NCBI GenBank assembly: GCA_964563925.1
Contig: CAZLZD010000041.1
Coordinates: forward strand, 1-39,568
Reading direction: 5' to 3'
Length of the DNA stretch: 39,568 nucleotides
From: JAUILA01 sp964563925
GTDB lineage: Bacteria > Bacteroidota > Bacteroidia > Cytophagales > Cyclobacteriaceae
A program made the translations under genes and the position numbers. How positions within the stretch are numbered: position 1 is the stretch's first letter; the number at the start of each line of letters is the position of its first letter. Of this stretch, positions 25,049 to 33,382 are shown in pieces. The notes below the pieces were generated by a model. That model ran no database searches, was not told the DNA's origin, and saw only the letters and a program-made list of their open reading frames with translations.

Positions 25049-27264
25049 AATTCCTTTGGCTAGTATGTATGGTGTTGCTGCCGGGGCTGCTGCGTACGCA
25101 GGATATCCCTCTGGGCACCTGGCGCACCCACCTTTCTTACACGGAAGTGACTGATGTAACCCTCGGGGACAACCAGGTCATCGCCGTTGTGAGCAGCGGG
25201 TTGTTTTACATTGATCTGCAGGATAACAGCCTGAACAGGTTGACCGAACTGGATGGTCTTCAGGGCGGGGGCATTCGTGCGATAGCTTTTGACCCGGACC
25301 GTGAGGTGCTTCTCATAGGGTATGCGACGGGAAACCTGGACCTGGTCCTCGAAGACCGTATTATTAATCTTGACCTCATTAGCAATTCCCAGGTGATCGG
25401 CAGCAAGCAGATCAATGACATCCTGCTGGCCGGTGCCTTTGCCTACCTGGCGACCGATTTTGGGATACTGAAGCTGGACATTGCCCGGGCTGAGGTCAGG
25501 GAAACTTACCGGGAGATAGGACCTGAAGGAGCTCAAATACAAGTGCATGGACTTGCCCTCTATCAGGATTCACTCTTTCTGGCGTCCCCGGAAGGAGTCC
25601 GCGCCGGACGGCTTAACGAAGTCAACCTGGCTGACTGGCGATTCTGGAAGGATAAGCCGCTGCCCGGACCAGGTACAACGGCTCAAGATATTGCCTCGGC
25701 CGGAAGCGGTCTGTTTACCGCGGTCGATTCGGAGGGCCTCTACAGGTATGAGAATGGTACCTGGACCGCCACAGGACTTCTCGCGGGGGAGGGGTTCAGA
25801 AAGTTGAACGGGCAGGAGAATGAACTGATCGTAGTAACATATACGCTTGTGGCGGCAGTTGATCCGGTATCGCTTGATGTGACGGATTCGCCATCGGATC
25901 CATTGATTGTAAATGCGATGGATGGGCTTCGCCTTACTAATAACTGGTGGATCGCTGATGCCAACAATGGGCTACTTTCTGATTACGCCGGGGAATTTAC
26001 GGCATATTCTCCCAGCGGGCCGTCGGAATCGGGCAGTTTCGCCATGCGCTTTATGGACGATTCCCTCTATGTCCTGAACGGTGGGTATTCTCCCGCTGTA
26101 CAACCGCTAAACCGGATCGGTGGCGTTAATATTTTCACCGGGGGACAATGGTACACACGTTTTAAGGGCCCCGGCTTCAGGGATATGACCGATGTGGCTG
26201 TCATGCCCGGCTCCGGGGACAGGTTTTACAGTTCGGCGGGCGACGGCCTTCTGAGAGTCTCAGGTGAAGGGCCGGTCATTATTGACGAAAATACGGTGGG
26301 GAGTCCGCTTGTCGACCTGGATCCCCAGGGCCGGGGGTTGATCATACCAGGGCTTGGTGCGGATAATTCCGGGATATGGATACTGAATTACGGGGCTTCC
26401 ACCCCGCTTCACTATTTGGACAGCGAAGATCAATGGAGTTCCTTTACGATCCCTGTGACCCAGGCACGGTTTGCACTGCAAGTCCTCCGGGTCGGCGATC
26501 TGATCTGGCTGCGAATTGCTCCTTCGCAGGGAGGCGGACTGGTCGTCTTTGATCCGGGAAGTGGTGAGGCCCGTTACCTGGGCCGTCAGCCCGATAACGG
26601 GAGCCTGCCTTCACTTCGTGTCAATGACATGGCCCTGGACAAGGATGGGTTTTTGTGGCTTGGCACAGAGGCAGGGGTTAGTGTCATTACCAATCCCTTT
26701 ACCCTGCAGGGCAACATCAACGCAGTGGAGCCGGTTTTTGACGGGAGGCCGCTTCTTATCGACGAGGACGTACGTATTATAAAAGTGGATGGGGGCAATC
26801 GAAAATGGATGGGAACCAGGAACGGAGCCTGGCTGTTTGATCCCTCGGCGGATGAAATGCTGCTTCGCTTTACGGCGGCCAACAGTCCGCTCCCTGTCAA
26901 TGAGCTAAATGCCATCGGGATCATGGGGAATACGGGGGAAGTATTTTTCGGTACAGATCAGGGCATTGTATCGTACCGGGCGAATGCCACTGAGGCGGGC
27001 CCGGAACATGCGGCGGTCCGGATTTTCCCGAATCCGGTCAGGCGTGACTTTAGCGGGACGGTTGGCATAACGGGACTGGTGGAAGATGCCGAAGTCAAAA
27101 TAACGGACAGTGCCGGGCGACTGATTTACAGGGTTCGTTCCAATGGCGGGACGGCCACCTGGAACGTGGATTCGGAAAATCTCCAGAGCGGTATATACTT
27201 TGTGTTCAGCGCCACCGCCGACGGGGACGAGACATTCGTGGGAAAAATCGCAGTCATACGCTAA
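25045..27264 (+). CDS. porZ: Type IX secretion sortase complex protein PorZ
   Basis: A 739-residue exported protein. Residues 1-20 form a signal peptide. Two seven-bladed beta-propellers follow (about 20-330 and 335-650), with IPLGTWRTHLSYTEV at the start and two-component-regulator-propeller blades such as GFLWLGTEAGVSVI and GEVFFGTDQGIVSY. The last 80 residues are a type A CTD-like sandwich (FPNPVRRDF, SGIYFVF). In Porphyromonas PorZ works with PorU, PorV and PorQ on the cell surface to attach anionic lipopolysaccharide to secreted cargo. The call rests on architecture and on the tdk-porZ-recO neighbourhood. Confidence 0.85.
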   Translation: MKFLWLVCMVLLPGLLRTQDIPLGTWRTHLSYTEVTDVTLGDNQVIAVVSSGLFYIDLQDNSLNRLTELDGLQGGGIRAIAFDPDREVLLIGYATGNLDLVLEDRIINLDLISNSQVIGSKQINDILLAGAFAYLATDFGILKLDIARAEVRETYREIGPEGAQIQVHGLALYQDSLFLASPEGVRAGRLNEVNLADWRFWKDKPLPGPGTTAQDIASAGSGLFTAVDSEGLYRYENGTWTATGLLAGEGFRKLNGQENELIVVTYTLVAAVDPVSLDVTDSPSDPLIVNAMDGLRLTNNWWIADANNGLLSDYAGEFTAYSPSGPSESGSFAMRFMDDSLYVLNGGYSPAVQPLNRIGGVNIFTGGQWYTRFKGPGFRDMTDVAVMPGSGDRFYSSAGDGLLRVSGEGPVIIDENTVGSPLVDLDPQGRGLIIPGLGADNSGIWILNYGASTPLHYLDSEDQWSSFTIPVTQARFALQVLRVGDLIWLRIAPSQGGGLVVFDPGSGEARYLGRQPDNGSLPSLRVNDMALDKDGFLWLGTEAGVSVITNPFTLQGNINAVEPVFDGRPLLIDEDVRIIKVDGGNRKWMGTRNGAWLFDPSADEMLLRFTAANSPLPVNELNAIGIMGNTGEVFFGTDQGIVSYRANATEAGPEHAAVRIFPNPVRRDFSGTVGITGLVEDAEVKITDSAGRLIYRVRSNGGTATWNVDSENLQSGIYFVFSATADGDETFVGKIAVIR

Positions 27265-27926
27265 TGCTTCACAAGACCGCCGGTATCGTATTTAAAGTAT
27301 TCAAGTACCGGGAGACCTCGGTCATTGCCAGGATATTCACCTCGGCATTCGGATTACAGACCTATATTATCAACGGAGTACGCAGTAGTGGGAAGGGCAA
27401 GGGCAAGATGGCGTTACTGCAGCCCCTGACCCTCCTGGACCTGGTGGTTTATAAAAAGGAGAATACCGGAATCCAGCGGATTTCCGAATGGCGATGTGCC
27501 GAGAGTTATCACAGCATCCCGCTGGATATCCGGAAAACGGCGATCTGTTTGTTCTTGTCAGAGGTACTATATAAATGTATTCGCGAGGAGGAACGTGCGG
27601 AAGAGCTGTATGAATTTCTTTCCCACTCGATGAAGATTCTGGATGAGATGGAGACCGGCTTTGAGAATTTCCACCTGCAGTTCCTGACCAAGCTTTCCCG
27701 GTTGCTGGGGTTCGGGCTTGATTCGTCACCCCATTTCATGATGAGTTTTCAGGCCGAGGAAGAGCCGTTTGTGCGTCATCTCCTGGAGCAGCCGTATACC
27801 GATCATATCGCACTCCGGGGCAACCTCCGCCGGATGATCCTGGATCATATCATTGATTTCTACCGTCAGCACGTTGACGGCCTGGGCGAGATCAGGTCGG
27901 TGGAGGTGTTGAGGGAGGTTTTTTGA
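27264..27926 (+). CDS. recO: DNA repair protein RecO
   Basis: Acts with RecF and RecR to load RecA onto single-stranded gaps. The N-terminal OB fold (about residues 1-80) reads TAGIVFKVFKYRETSVIARIFT, then the basic loop SGKGKGKMALLQPLTLLDLVV. The helical C-terminal part is typical, and the zinc cysteines found in some RecO proteins are absent, as far as can be seen. Length 220 residues is slightly short of the usual 235-245. Its ATG overlaps the porZ stop (TAATG), and an RGACTA array begins one base after its own stop. Confidence 0.93.
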   Translation: MLHKTAGIVFKVFKYRETSVIARIFTSAFGLQTYIINGVRSSGKGKGKMALLQPLTLLDLVVYKKENTGIQRISEWRCAESYHSIPLDIRKTAICLFLSEVLYKCIREEERAEELYEFLSHSMKILDEMETGFENFHLQFLTKLSRLLGFGLDSSPHFMMSFQAEEEPFVRHLLEQPYTDHIALRGNLRRMILDHIIDFYRQHVDGLGEIRSVEVLREVF

Positions 27927-27927
27927 A

Positions 27928-27951
27928 AGACTAAGACCAGGACTAAGACTA
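27928..27951 (+). repeat. Left arm of RGACTA array (cassette 2)
   Basis: Four hexamers: AGACTA, AGACCA, GGACTA, AGACTA. The context TGAAAGACTAAGAC across the recO stop is identical to that across the rodA stop at 21827. Confidence 0.92.
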
Positions 27952-28114
27952 TGAACCTGTCGTTTCTGCTTCACCAAAGCGTCTCTTAGCCGAGCCCACC
28001 CCCGATTTTGTCATTGCTCTTGGAATAAATCAGCGGCATGCTCTTCCGCTGGATTTCTTCCCCTGAATTACGGCCGGTAGCATGCCCTGTAACCAGCCGA
28101 AGCCCTCTTCATCC

Positions 28115-28138
28115 TGGTCCTAGTCATAGTCTTAGTCT
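28115..28138 (-). repeat. Right arm of RGACTA array (cassette 2)
   Basis: Plus-strand units TGGTCC, TAGTCA, TAGTCT, TAGTCT, inverted relative to 27928-27951. Fourteen bases (GACTAAGACTATGA) are identical between the arms when read in the same sense, with one or two units of register shift. Confidence 0.92.
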
Positions 28139-28176
28139 TTGCCGTTGTCTTTACCCAATAAAATTTCCTCCGACTA

Positions 28177-28207
28177 TTTGCTAACAACCTTTTAGTTACT
28201 ATCTTTG
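28177..28207 (+). promoter_or_regulatory. Main promoter of the ribosomal protein cluster
   Basis: TTTG (28177-28180), a 19-base spacer and TATCTTTG (28200-28207) match the Bacteroidota -33/-7 consensus exactly. It gives a leader of about 55 bases before rplC. It is the best promoter in the window. Confidence 0.85.
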
Positions 28208-28268
28208 CAGTCCTTTTGCAGAAAAATTGTAAGAGGGATAGCTAAACTACGCTTATAAATAAAACGAA

Positions 28269-28901
28269 ATGTCTGGTATTATAGGAAGAAAAATCGGGAT
28301 GACTAGCCTGTTTAGTGCCTCTGGGAAAAATGTCCCATGCACGGTTATCGAAGCTGGTCCCTGCGTGGTAACGCAGGTCAAAAATGAAGAGACTGATGGC
28401 TATACGGCAGTTCAGCTTGCTTACGGCGAGATGAAGGAGAAGAATGTGCCGAAAGCTTTGGCAGGACATTTTGCGAAAGCTCAGACCACTCCGAAGCGCG
28501 AAGTGGTGGAATTTCGCGATTTCCGTGTGGAATTTGAAGGAGGTATCCAGCTTGGCCAGGAGGTTAAGGTGGGAGAGGTATTCAAGGAAGGTGATTTCGT
28601 GGATGCCATAGGTACTTCAAAAGGAAAAGGTTTTCAGGGCGTAGTGAAGCGTCACGGATTTGGTGGTGTGGGTCAGCAGACACACGGACAGCACAACCGT
28701 GAGCGTGCACCGGGTTCAATCGGTGGAGCATCCTTTCCTGCCCGCGTGTTCAAGGGAATGCGGATGGCAGGACGTACAGGTGGAGGACGTGTGAAAATGA
28801 CCAACCTGCGAGTAATGAAAATTGTACCGGAAAAAAACCTGATCCTTGTTAGCGGATCTGTACCGGGTGCGAATAATTCAACAGTAATCCTAGAGAAATA
28901 A
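28269..28901 (+). CDS. rplC: 50S ribosomal protein L3
   Basis: An early-assembly 23S rRNA-binding protein near the peptidyl transferase centre. The start MSGIIGRKIGMTSLF and the long loop GFQGVVKRHGFGGVGQQTHG are standard; the Gln in the loop is the usual methylation site of L3. Length 210 residues. It is the first gene of the cluster here; rpsJ, which normally precedes it, is missing. The stop overlaps the rplD start. Confidence 0.98.
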   Translation: MSGIIGRKIGMTSLFSASGKNVPCTVIEAGPCVVTQVKNEETDGYTAVQLAYGEMKEKNVPKALAGHFAKAQTTPKREVVEFRDFRVEFEGGIQLGQEVKVGEVFKEGDFVDAIGTSKGKGFQGVVKRHGFGGVGQQTHGQHNRERAPGSIGGASFPARVFKGMRMAGRTGGGRVKMTNLRVMKIVPEKNLILVSGSVPGANNSTVILEK

Positions 28902-29536
28902 TGAACGTTTCAGTCGTAAAATACACTGGAGAAGATACCGGAAGGAAAGTCTCGCTGTCGAAGGAGGTTTACGGAATAGACCCGAACGACCACGCCATAT
29001 ACCTGGATGTGAAGCAGTACATGGCCAATCAGCGTCAGGGTACACACAAATCCAAGGAGCGTGCCGAGGTGAGTGGTTCGACCAGGAAGATCAAAAAGCA
29101 AAAAGGAACGGGTACCGCCCGTGCCGGCAGCATCAAGTCGCCAATTTTCCGCGGGGGAGGAACGGTCTTCGGTCCGCAGCCGCGCGATTATACCTTCAAG
29201 CTGAACAAAAAACTTAAGCAACTGGCGCGTAAATCGGCACTGACCTATAAGGCCAAGGACAGCAACATTGCCATCGTGGAAGATTTCACGCTGGAAGCTC
29301 CCCGGACCAAGGAATATGTGAAAATGCTGGATGCCTTGTCGCTCAATGACAAGAAGACATTGCTGGTACTGGGTGAGGTGAACAAGAACGTAGTGCTTTC
29401 GGGCCGCAACATCCGCAACACCAAGATCGTGGCTGCGGAAGCCCTGACGACTTACGATGTGCTGAATGCCGACACCCTGATCCTCAGCGAAAGTTCGGTA
29501 GAGAAGATTGAAAACCTTTTTAACAAGAAATCATGA
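28901..29536 (+). CDS. rplD: 50S ribosomal protein L4
   Basis: Lines part of the exit tunnel; in E. coli it also represses the S10 operon. Its extended loop contains KIKKQKGTGTARAGSIKSPIFRGGG. Length is 211 residues, as expected. Overlaps rplW by four bases. No E. coli-like L4 control hairpin is apparent upstream of rplC. Confidence 0.98.
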   Translation: MNVSVVKYTGEDTGRKVSLSKEVYGIDPNDHAIYLDVKQYMANQRQGTHKSKERAEVSGSTRKIKKQKGTGTARAGSIKSPIFRGGGTVFGPQPRDYTFKLNKKLKQLARKSALTYKAKDSNIAIVEDFTLEAPRTKEYVKMLDALSLNDKKTLLVLGEVNKNVVLSGRNIRNTKIVAAEALTTYDVLNADTLILSESSVEKIENLFNKKS

Positions 29537-29820
29537 GCGTGTTAATAAAGCCAGTTGTAACGGAAAAAGTCTCTGCGCTCAACGAGAAGGGCAAGTATGG
29601 TTTCATCGTGGACCGCAAAGCCAACAAAGTAGAGATCAAGAAGGCCGTAGAAAAAATGTATGGTGTGACGGTAGAAGATGTCAATACGATGAACTACCTG
29701 GGAAAGAATAAGACCCGATACACCAAATCACGGATCATTTCAGGTCGCAGTGCTTCTTTCAAGAAGGCGATCGTGACCGTGGCAGAGGGGGATGTAATTG
29801 ATTTTTACAGCGAAATTTAA
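29533..29820 (+). CDS. rplW: 50S ribosomal protein L23
   Basis: Sits at the tunnel exit, where it docks trigger factor and SRP. The segments IKPVVTEKVSALNEKGKYGFIVDRKANK and IKKAVEKMYGV are typical. Length 95 residues. Confidence 0.98.
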   Translation: MSVLIKPVVTEKVSALNEKGKYGFIVDRKANKVEIKKAVEKMYGVTVEDVNTMNYLGKNKTRYTKSRIISGRSASFKKAIVTVAEGDVIDFYSEI

Positions 29821-29833
29821 AACGACCTAGAAG

Positions 29834-30664
29834 ATGCCAGTTAAGAAATTAAGACCGGTCACTCCAGGACAGCGATACAGAATGGCACCTGCCTTTTCTG
29901 AGATCACCAAGTCTACGCCGGAGAAATCGTTGACCGTAACGAAGAAACGAAGCGGGGGAAGGAACAACTCCGGAAAGATGACCATGCGCTACATCGGTGG
30001 TGGTCACAAGAAGAAATCCCGTATTGTAGATTTTAAACGCAGCAAGACGGATGTACCTGCTACCGTAAAGGCGATCGAATACGATCCTACCAGAAGTGCA
30101 CGCATTGCGCTTCTTTATTATGCGGATGGTGCAAAGTCTTATATCATAGCTCCGGAAGGTCTTACGGTCGGACAGGAAGTGATCAGCGGGGAGAATGTTG
30201 CACCGGAGGTTGGGAATGCCCTTCCGCTGGCGAAGATTCCGCTGGGTACAATCCTGCATAACCTTGAACTGAAGCCCGGCCGCGGCGGAGCGATGGCACG
30301 CAGTGCCGGATCGTACTGCCAGCTCGTGGCACGTGAGGGAAAATATGCGACTGTGAAGCTTCCTTCCGGCGAGACCCGCAGGATCCTGGTGACCTGTATG
30401 GCTACGGTGGGAACTGTTTCCAACGGAGATCACATGAACGTGACCCTTGGTAAGGCAGGAAGGAACCGCTGGCTGGGCAAGCGCCCCCGTACACGTGGTG
30501 TGGCTATGAACCCTGTGGATCACCCGATGGGTGGTGGTGAAGGTAAGGCCTCAGGAGGTCACCCTCGCTCCAGAAAGGGACTGTATGCAAAAGGTAAGAA
30601 AACGCGTACGCCCAAGAAGTATTCGAATAACCTAATTATTAGCAGAGGTAAGAAGAAAAAATAA
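29834..30664 (+). CDS. rplB: 50S ribosomal protein L2
   Basis: Needed for subunit joining and peptidyl transfer. The C-terminal loop VAMNPVDHPMGGGEGK carries the conserved His. RPVTPGQRYR at the start and the basic tail KTRTPKKYSNN are standard. Length 276. It overlaps rpsS by one base (TAATGG). Confidence 0.98.
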   Translation: MPVKKLRPVTPGQRYRMAPAFSEITKSTPEKSLTVTKKRSGGRNNSGKMTMRYIGGGHKKKSRIVDFKRSKTDVPATVKAIEYDPTRSARIALLYYADGAKSYIIAPEGLTVGQEVISGENVAPEVGNALPLAKIPLGTILHNLELKPGRGGAMARSAGSYCQLVAREGKYATVKLPSGETRRILVTCMATVGTVSNGDHMNVTLGKAGRNRWLGKRPRTRGVAMNPVDHPMGGGEGKASGGHPRSRKGLYAKGKKTRTPKKYSNNLIISRGKKKK

Positions 30665-30942
30665 TGGCTAGATCACTAAAAAAAGGACCCTATATAGATT
30701 TCAGGCTCGAGAAGAAGGTCGATAACCAGAATGAATCCGGCAAGAAGTCGGTAATTAAGACCTGGTCGCGCCGTTCGATGATCTCCCCTGATTTTGTAGG
30801 ACATACATTCGCAGTACACAATGGAAATAAATTCATCCCTGTGTATGTGACGGAGAACATGGTAGGTCATAAACTGGGTGAATTTGCGCCTACGCGTAAT
30901 TTCCGGGGACACGTTGGTAAAAAAGATAAAGGTAAAAGATAA
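30664..30942 (+). CDS. rpsS: 30S ribosomal protein S19
   Basis: Binds the 30S head with S13 and contacts tRNA at the A site. MARSLKKGPYID, KTWSRRSMI and the FAPTRNFRGH segment are diagnostic. Length 92 residues. Confidence 0.98.
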   Translation: MARSLKKGPYIDFRLEKKVDNQNESGKKSVIKTWSRRSMISPDFVGHTFAVHNGNKFIPVYVTENMVGHKLGEFAPTRNFRGHVGKKDKGKR

Positions 30943-30944
30943 TT

Positions 30945-31328
30945 ATGGAGGCTGTAGCTAAACTAAAGAATGTGCCCACCTCACCGAGGAAAATGAGACT
31001 GGTTGCGGATCTGATCCGCGGCGAGCAGGTAAGCCGGGCATTGAATATCCTGAAGTTCGAACCCAAGCAGGGAGCGGCACGGTTAGAAAAGCTTTTGCTT
31101 TCAGCCATTGCCAACTGGCAGGTGAAGAATGAAGATACGGATCTGGAAGATGCGGATCTCTATGTAAAGGAGATCCGGGTTGACAGCGGACGAATCCTGA
31201 AGAGGCTGCGTCCGGCACCCCAGGGACGTGCACACCGTATCCGGAAACGTTCCAACCATGTCACCATCGTGCTTGACAGCAGGAACGAGGTAGCCGATAG
31301 TACAACAGAGGAAAATAACGAAGCATAA
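30945..31328 (+). CDS. rplV: 50S ribosomal protein L22
   Basis: Its beta-hairpin reaches into the exit tunnel; here the hairpin tip is RLRPAPQGRAHRIRKRSNH. The N-terminal VPTSPRKMRLVADLIRG is conserved. A short acidic tail (TTEENNEA) extends the C-terminus. Length 127. Confidence 0.98.
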   Translation: MEAVAKLKNVPTSPRKMRLVADLIRGEQVSRALNILKFEPKQGAARLEKLLLSAIANWQVKNEDTDLEDADLYVKEIRVDSGRILKRLRPAPQGRAHRIRKRSNHVTIVLDSRNEVADSTTEENNEA

Positions 31329-31334
31329 TCAATA

Positions 31335-32081
31335 ATGGGACAAAAAGTTAACCCTATCGCCTTACGACTTGGTATCATCAGAGGATGGGAATCCAACTGG
31401 TACGGAGGAAATACATTCTCCGACAAACTGGTTGAAGACCACAACATCCGTAAGTACATTGATGCCCGAATTCCTAAGGGTGGAATTTCGAAAGTGATCA
31501 TTGAGAGAACCCTCAAGCGTATCACACTGACCGTGCATACCGCACGTCCCGGTGTCGTCATTGGTAAAGGCGGATCCGAAGTGGATAAGATCAAGGAAGA
31601 GTTGAAGAAACTTACCGGAAAAGATGTTCAGATCAATATTTTTGAGATCAAGCGTCCTGAACTGGATGCCAAGCTGGTGGGCGAATCCATCGCACAGCAG
31701 CTCCAGGCACGTATCTCCTACCGTCGCGCCATGAAGCAGGCAATCGCCTCAGCCATGCGTGTGGGAGCCCAGGGGATCAAGATCAAGGTTTCCGGTCGTT
31801 TGGGCGGTGCTGAAATGGCACGTACCGAACAATACAAAGAAGGAAGAATTCCTTTGCATACCCTGCGGGCAGACATTGATTATGCTATTTCTGAGGCCAA
31901 CACGGTATATGGTAAGATCGGTATCAAGGTATGGATCTTCAAAGGAGAAGTGTATGGCAAGCGTGACCTGTCACCTAACGTCGGAATCGGAAATACCGGT
32001 GGCGGCGGAGGCGGTGGCGGTAACCGTGGCGGAGGAAGAAAGCGCGGCGGTGACGGAGGCCCTAAACGCAGAAGAAAATAA
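31335..32081 (+). CDS. rpsC: 30S ribosomal protein S3 with Gly/Arg-rich tail
   Basis: Part of the mRNA entry channel and helicase activity of the ribosome. It starts GQKVNPIALRLGIIRGWES. The KH domain has GVVIGKGGSEVDKIKEEL, and the C-terminal domain has VSGRLGGAEMART. The final 30 residues are a low-complexity tail of glycines and arginines with several RGG-like steps, longer than in many S3 proteins. Length 248. Confidence 0.98.
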   Translation: MGQKVNPIALRLGIIRGWESNWYGGNTFSDKLVEDHNIRKYIDARIPKGGISKVIIERTLKRITLTVHTARPGVVIGKGGSEVDKIKEELKKLTGKDVQINIFEIKRPELDAKLVGESIAQQLQARISYRRAMKQAIASAMRVGAQGIKIKVSGRLGGAEMARTEQYKEGRIPLHTLRADIDYAISEANTVYGKIGIKVWIFKGEVYGKRDLSPNVGIGNTGGGGGGGGNRGGGRKRGGDGGPKRRRK

Positions 32082-32121
32082 AGTTGGACATCAGCCGTCG
32101 AGGCGATAAAGTAATAAAGCT

Positions 32122-32544
32122 ATGTTACAGCCGAAAAGAGTAAAATTCAGGAAAAAACAAAAAGGTAGAATTAAGGGGATCGCCCAGCGCGGTCACAGGA
32201 TTGCCTTCGGTGCCTTTGGCATCAAAGCCCTGGAGCAGGGATGGATCACCTCGAGGCAGATCGAGGCTGCACGTATCGCAATGACACGTGCCATGAAACG
32301 TGAAGGACAGGTGTGGATCCGGATATTCCCTGATAAACCCGTTACCAAGAAACCTGCAGAAGTACGGATGGGTAAAGGTAAAGGTGCACCTGAATACTGG
32401 GTGGCCGTGGTGAAACCCGGTACGATCCTGTTTGAGGCAGGTGGAGTAGGTAAGGATCTGGCCCGCGAGGCATTGCGCCTGGCTGAGCAGAAGCTGCCGA
32501 TTAAAACAAAATTTGTAGTACGTAGGGATTACGTTGAAGAATAG
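32122..32544 (+). CDS. rplP: 50S ribosomal protein L16
   Basis: Contacts the A-site tRNA and helps organise the peptidyl transferase centre. MLQPKRVKFRKKQKGR and the RIFPDKPVTKKPAEVRMGKGKG loop are conserved. Length 140. A 40-base gap follows rpsC, the largest gap in the first part of the cluster. Confidence 0.98.
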   Translation: MLQPKRVKFRKKQKGRIKGIAQRGHRIAFGAFGIKALEQGWITSRQIEAARIAMTRAMKREGQVWIRIFPDKPVTKKPAEVRMGKGKGAPEYWVAVVKPGTILFEAGGVGKDLAREALRLAEQKLPIKTKFVVRRDYVEE

Positions 32545-32549
32545 AGATC

Positions 32550-32744
32550 ATGAAAAATTCAGAAATACGCGCATTAAGCCTGGATGAACTCAAGCAGAAG
32601 CTGGGCAGTGAGCAGGAAGCCTATAACAAGCTGACCTTCGCTCATTCCATATCGCCGATAGAAAATCCAATGAAGATCAGGCAAACACGAAAGCTGATTG
32701 CCCGGCTTAAAACTGAATTGAGAGCTAAAGAACTCGCTAATTAA
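32550..32744 (+). CDS. rpmC: 50S ribosomal protein L29
   Basis: A two-helix protein near the tunnel exit, 64 residues. The pattern LSLDELKQKLGSEQEAYNKL, then NPMKIRQTRKLIARLKTEL is typical. A short purine-rich sequence precedes the ATG. Confidence 0.97.
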   Translation: MKNSEIRALSLDELKQKLGSEQEAYNKLTFAHSISPIENPMKIRQTRKLIARLKTELRAKELAN

Positions 32745-32751
32745 AGAAAAA

Positions 32752-33009
32752 ATGGAGTCCAGAAGATTAAGAAAAGAACGAGTAGGGCAGGTGGTCAGCA
32801 ATAAAATGACCAAGTCGATCACCGTTGCGGTAAACCGCCGGGAGAAGCACCCTATCTATGGTAAGTTTGTGAACAAAACTACCAAGTTTACGGCTCACGA
32901 CGAGAACAACGAATGCGGGATCGGTGATACCGTCAGGATCATGGAAACGCGTCCATTGAGCAAAAACAAGCGATGGAGATTAGTTGAAATTATAGAAAAG
33001 GCTAAATAA
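32752..33009 (+). CDS. rpsQ: 30S ribosomal protein S17
   Basis: A primary 16S rRNA-binding protein with an OB fold. RRLRKERVGQVVSNKMTKSI, then GDTVRIMETRPLSKNKRWRL are the family landmarks. Length 85. Confidence 0.98.
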   Translation: MESRRLRKERVGQVVSNKMTKSITVAVNRREKHPIYGKFVNKTTKFTAHDENNECGIGDTVRIMETRPLSKNKRWRLVEIIEKAK

Positions 33010-33011
33010 CA

Positions 33012-33380
33012 ATGATACAGCAAGAGTCAAGATTAAACGTGGCGGACAACAGCGGAGCAAAGGAAGTGCTTTGTATCCGTGTCCTCGGAGGAACTGGTAA
33101 GCGCTATGCGTCAGTGGGCGACAAAATTGTTGTGTCGGTAAAATCAGCCCTTTCTTCCAGCAACCTTAAGAAAGGTACGGTGTCCAAAGCGGTCATCGTG
33201 CGAACCAAAAAAGAAGTGCGCCGTAAAGACGGAAGCTATATCCGTTTTGAAGATAACGCTGCAGTGCTCCTGAACCAGAACGACGAACCACGCGGCACGC
33301 GTATCTTCGGTCCGGTTGCCCGGGAACTGCGTGAAAAACAGTTTATGAAAATCGTTTCACTAGCGCCAGAAGTATTATAA
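33012..33380 (+). CDS. rplN: 50S ribosomal protein L14
   Basis: Forms intersubunit bridge B8 and the site for silencing factor RsfS. MIQQESRLNVADNSGAKE and the C-terminal GTRIFGPVARELREKQFMKIVSLAPEVL segment are nearly invariant. Length 122. Confidence 0.98.
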   Translation: MIQQESRLNVADNSGAKEVLCIRVLGGTGKRYASVGDKIVVSVKSALSSSNLKKGTVSKAVIVRTKKEVRRKDGSYIRFEDNAAVLLNQNDEPRGTRIFGPVARELREKQFMKIVSLAPEVL

Positions 33381-33382
33381 TC

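Larger units (their letters stand above)
27928..28138. mobile_element. Gene-less relative of the IVS-like cassette
   Basis: A 211-bp unit bounded by inverted RGACTA arrays, without a four-helix-bundle gene. The 163-bp interior has an 8-bp inverted repeat (GGCATGCT/AGCATGCC, near 28034 and 28079). On the minus strand it reads as short protein-like pieces, broken by a likely one-base shift in a G run near 28000-28010. Together with 28139-28268 this is the only stretch over 300 bases without a gene. Confidence 0.5.

Noticed and set aside
27952..28114. tRNA or other structured RNA gene in the recO-rplC gap
   Set aside because: No cloverleaf, CCA end or T-loop motif; only short inverted repeats are seen.
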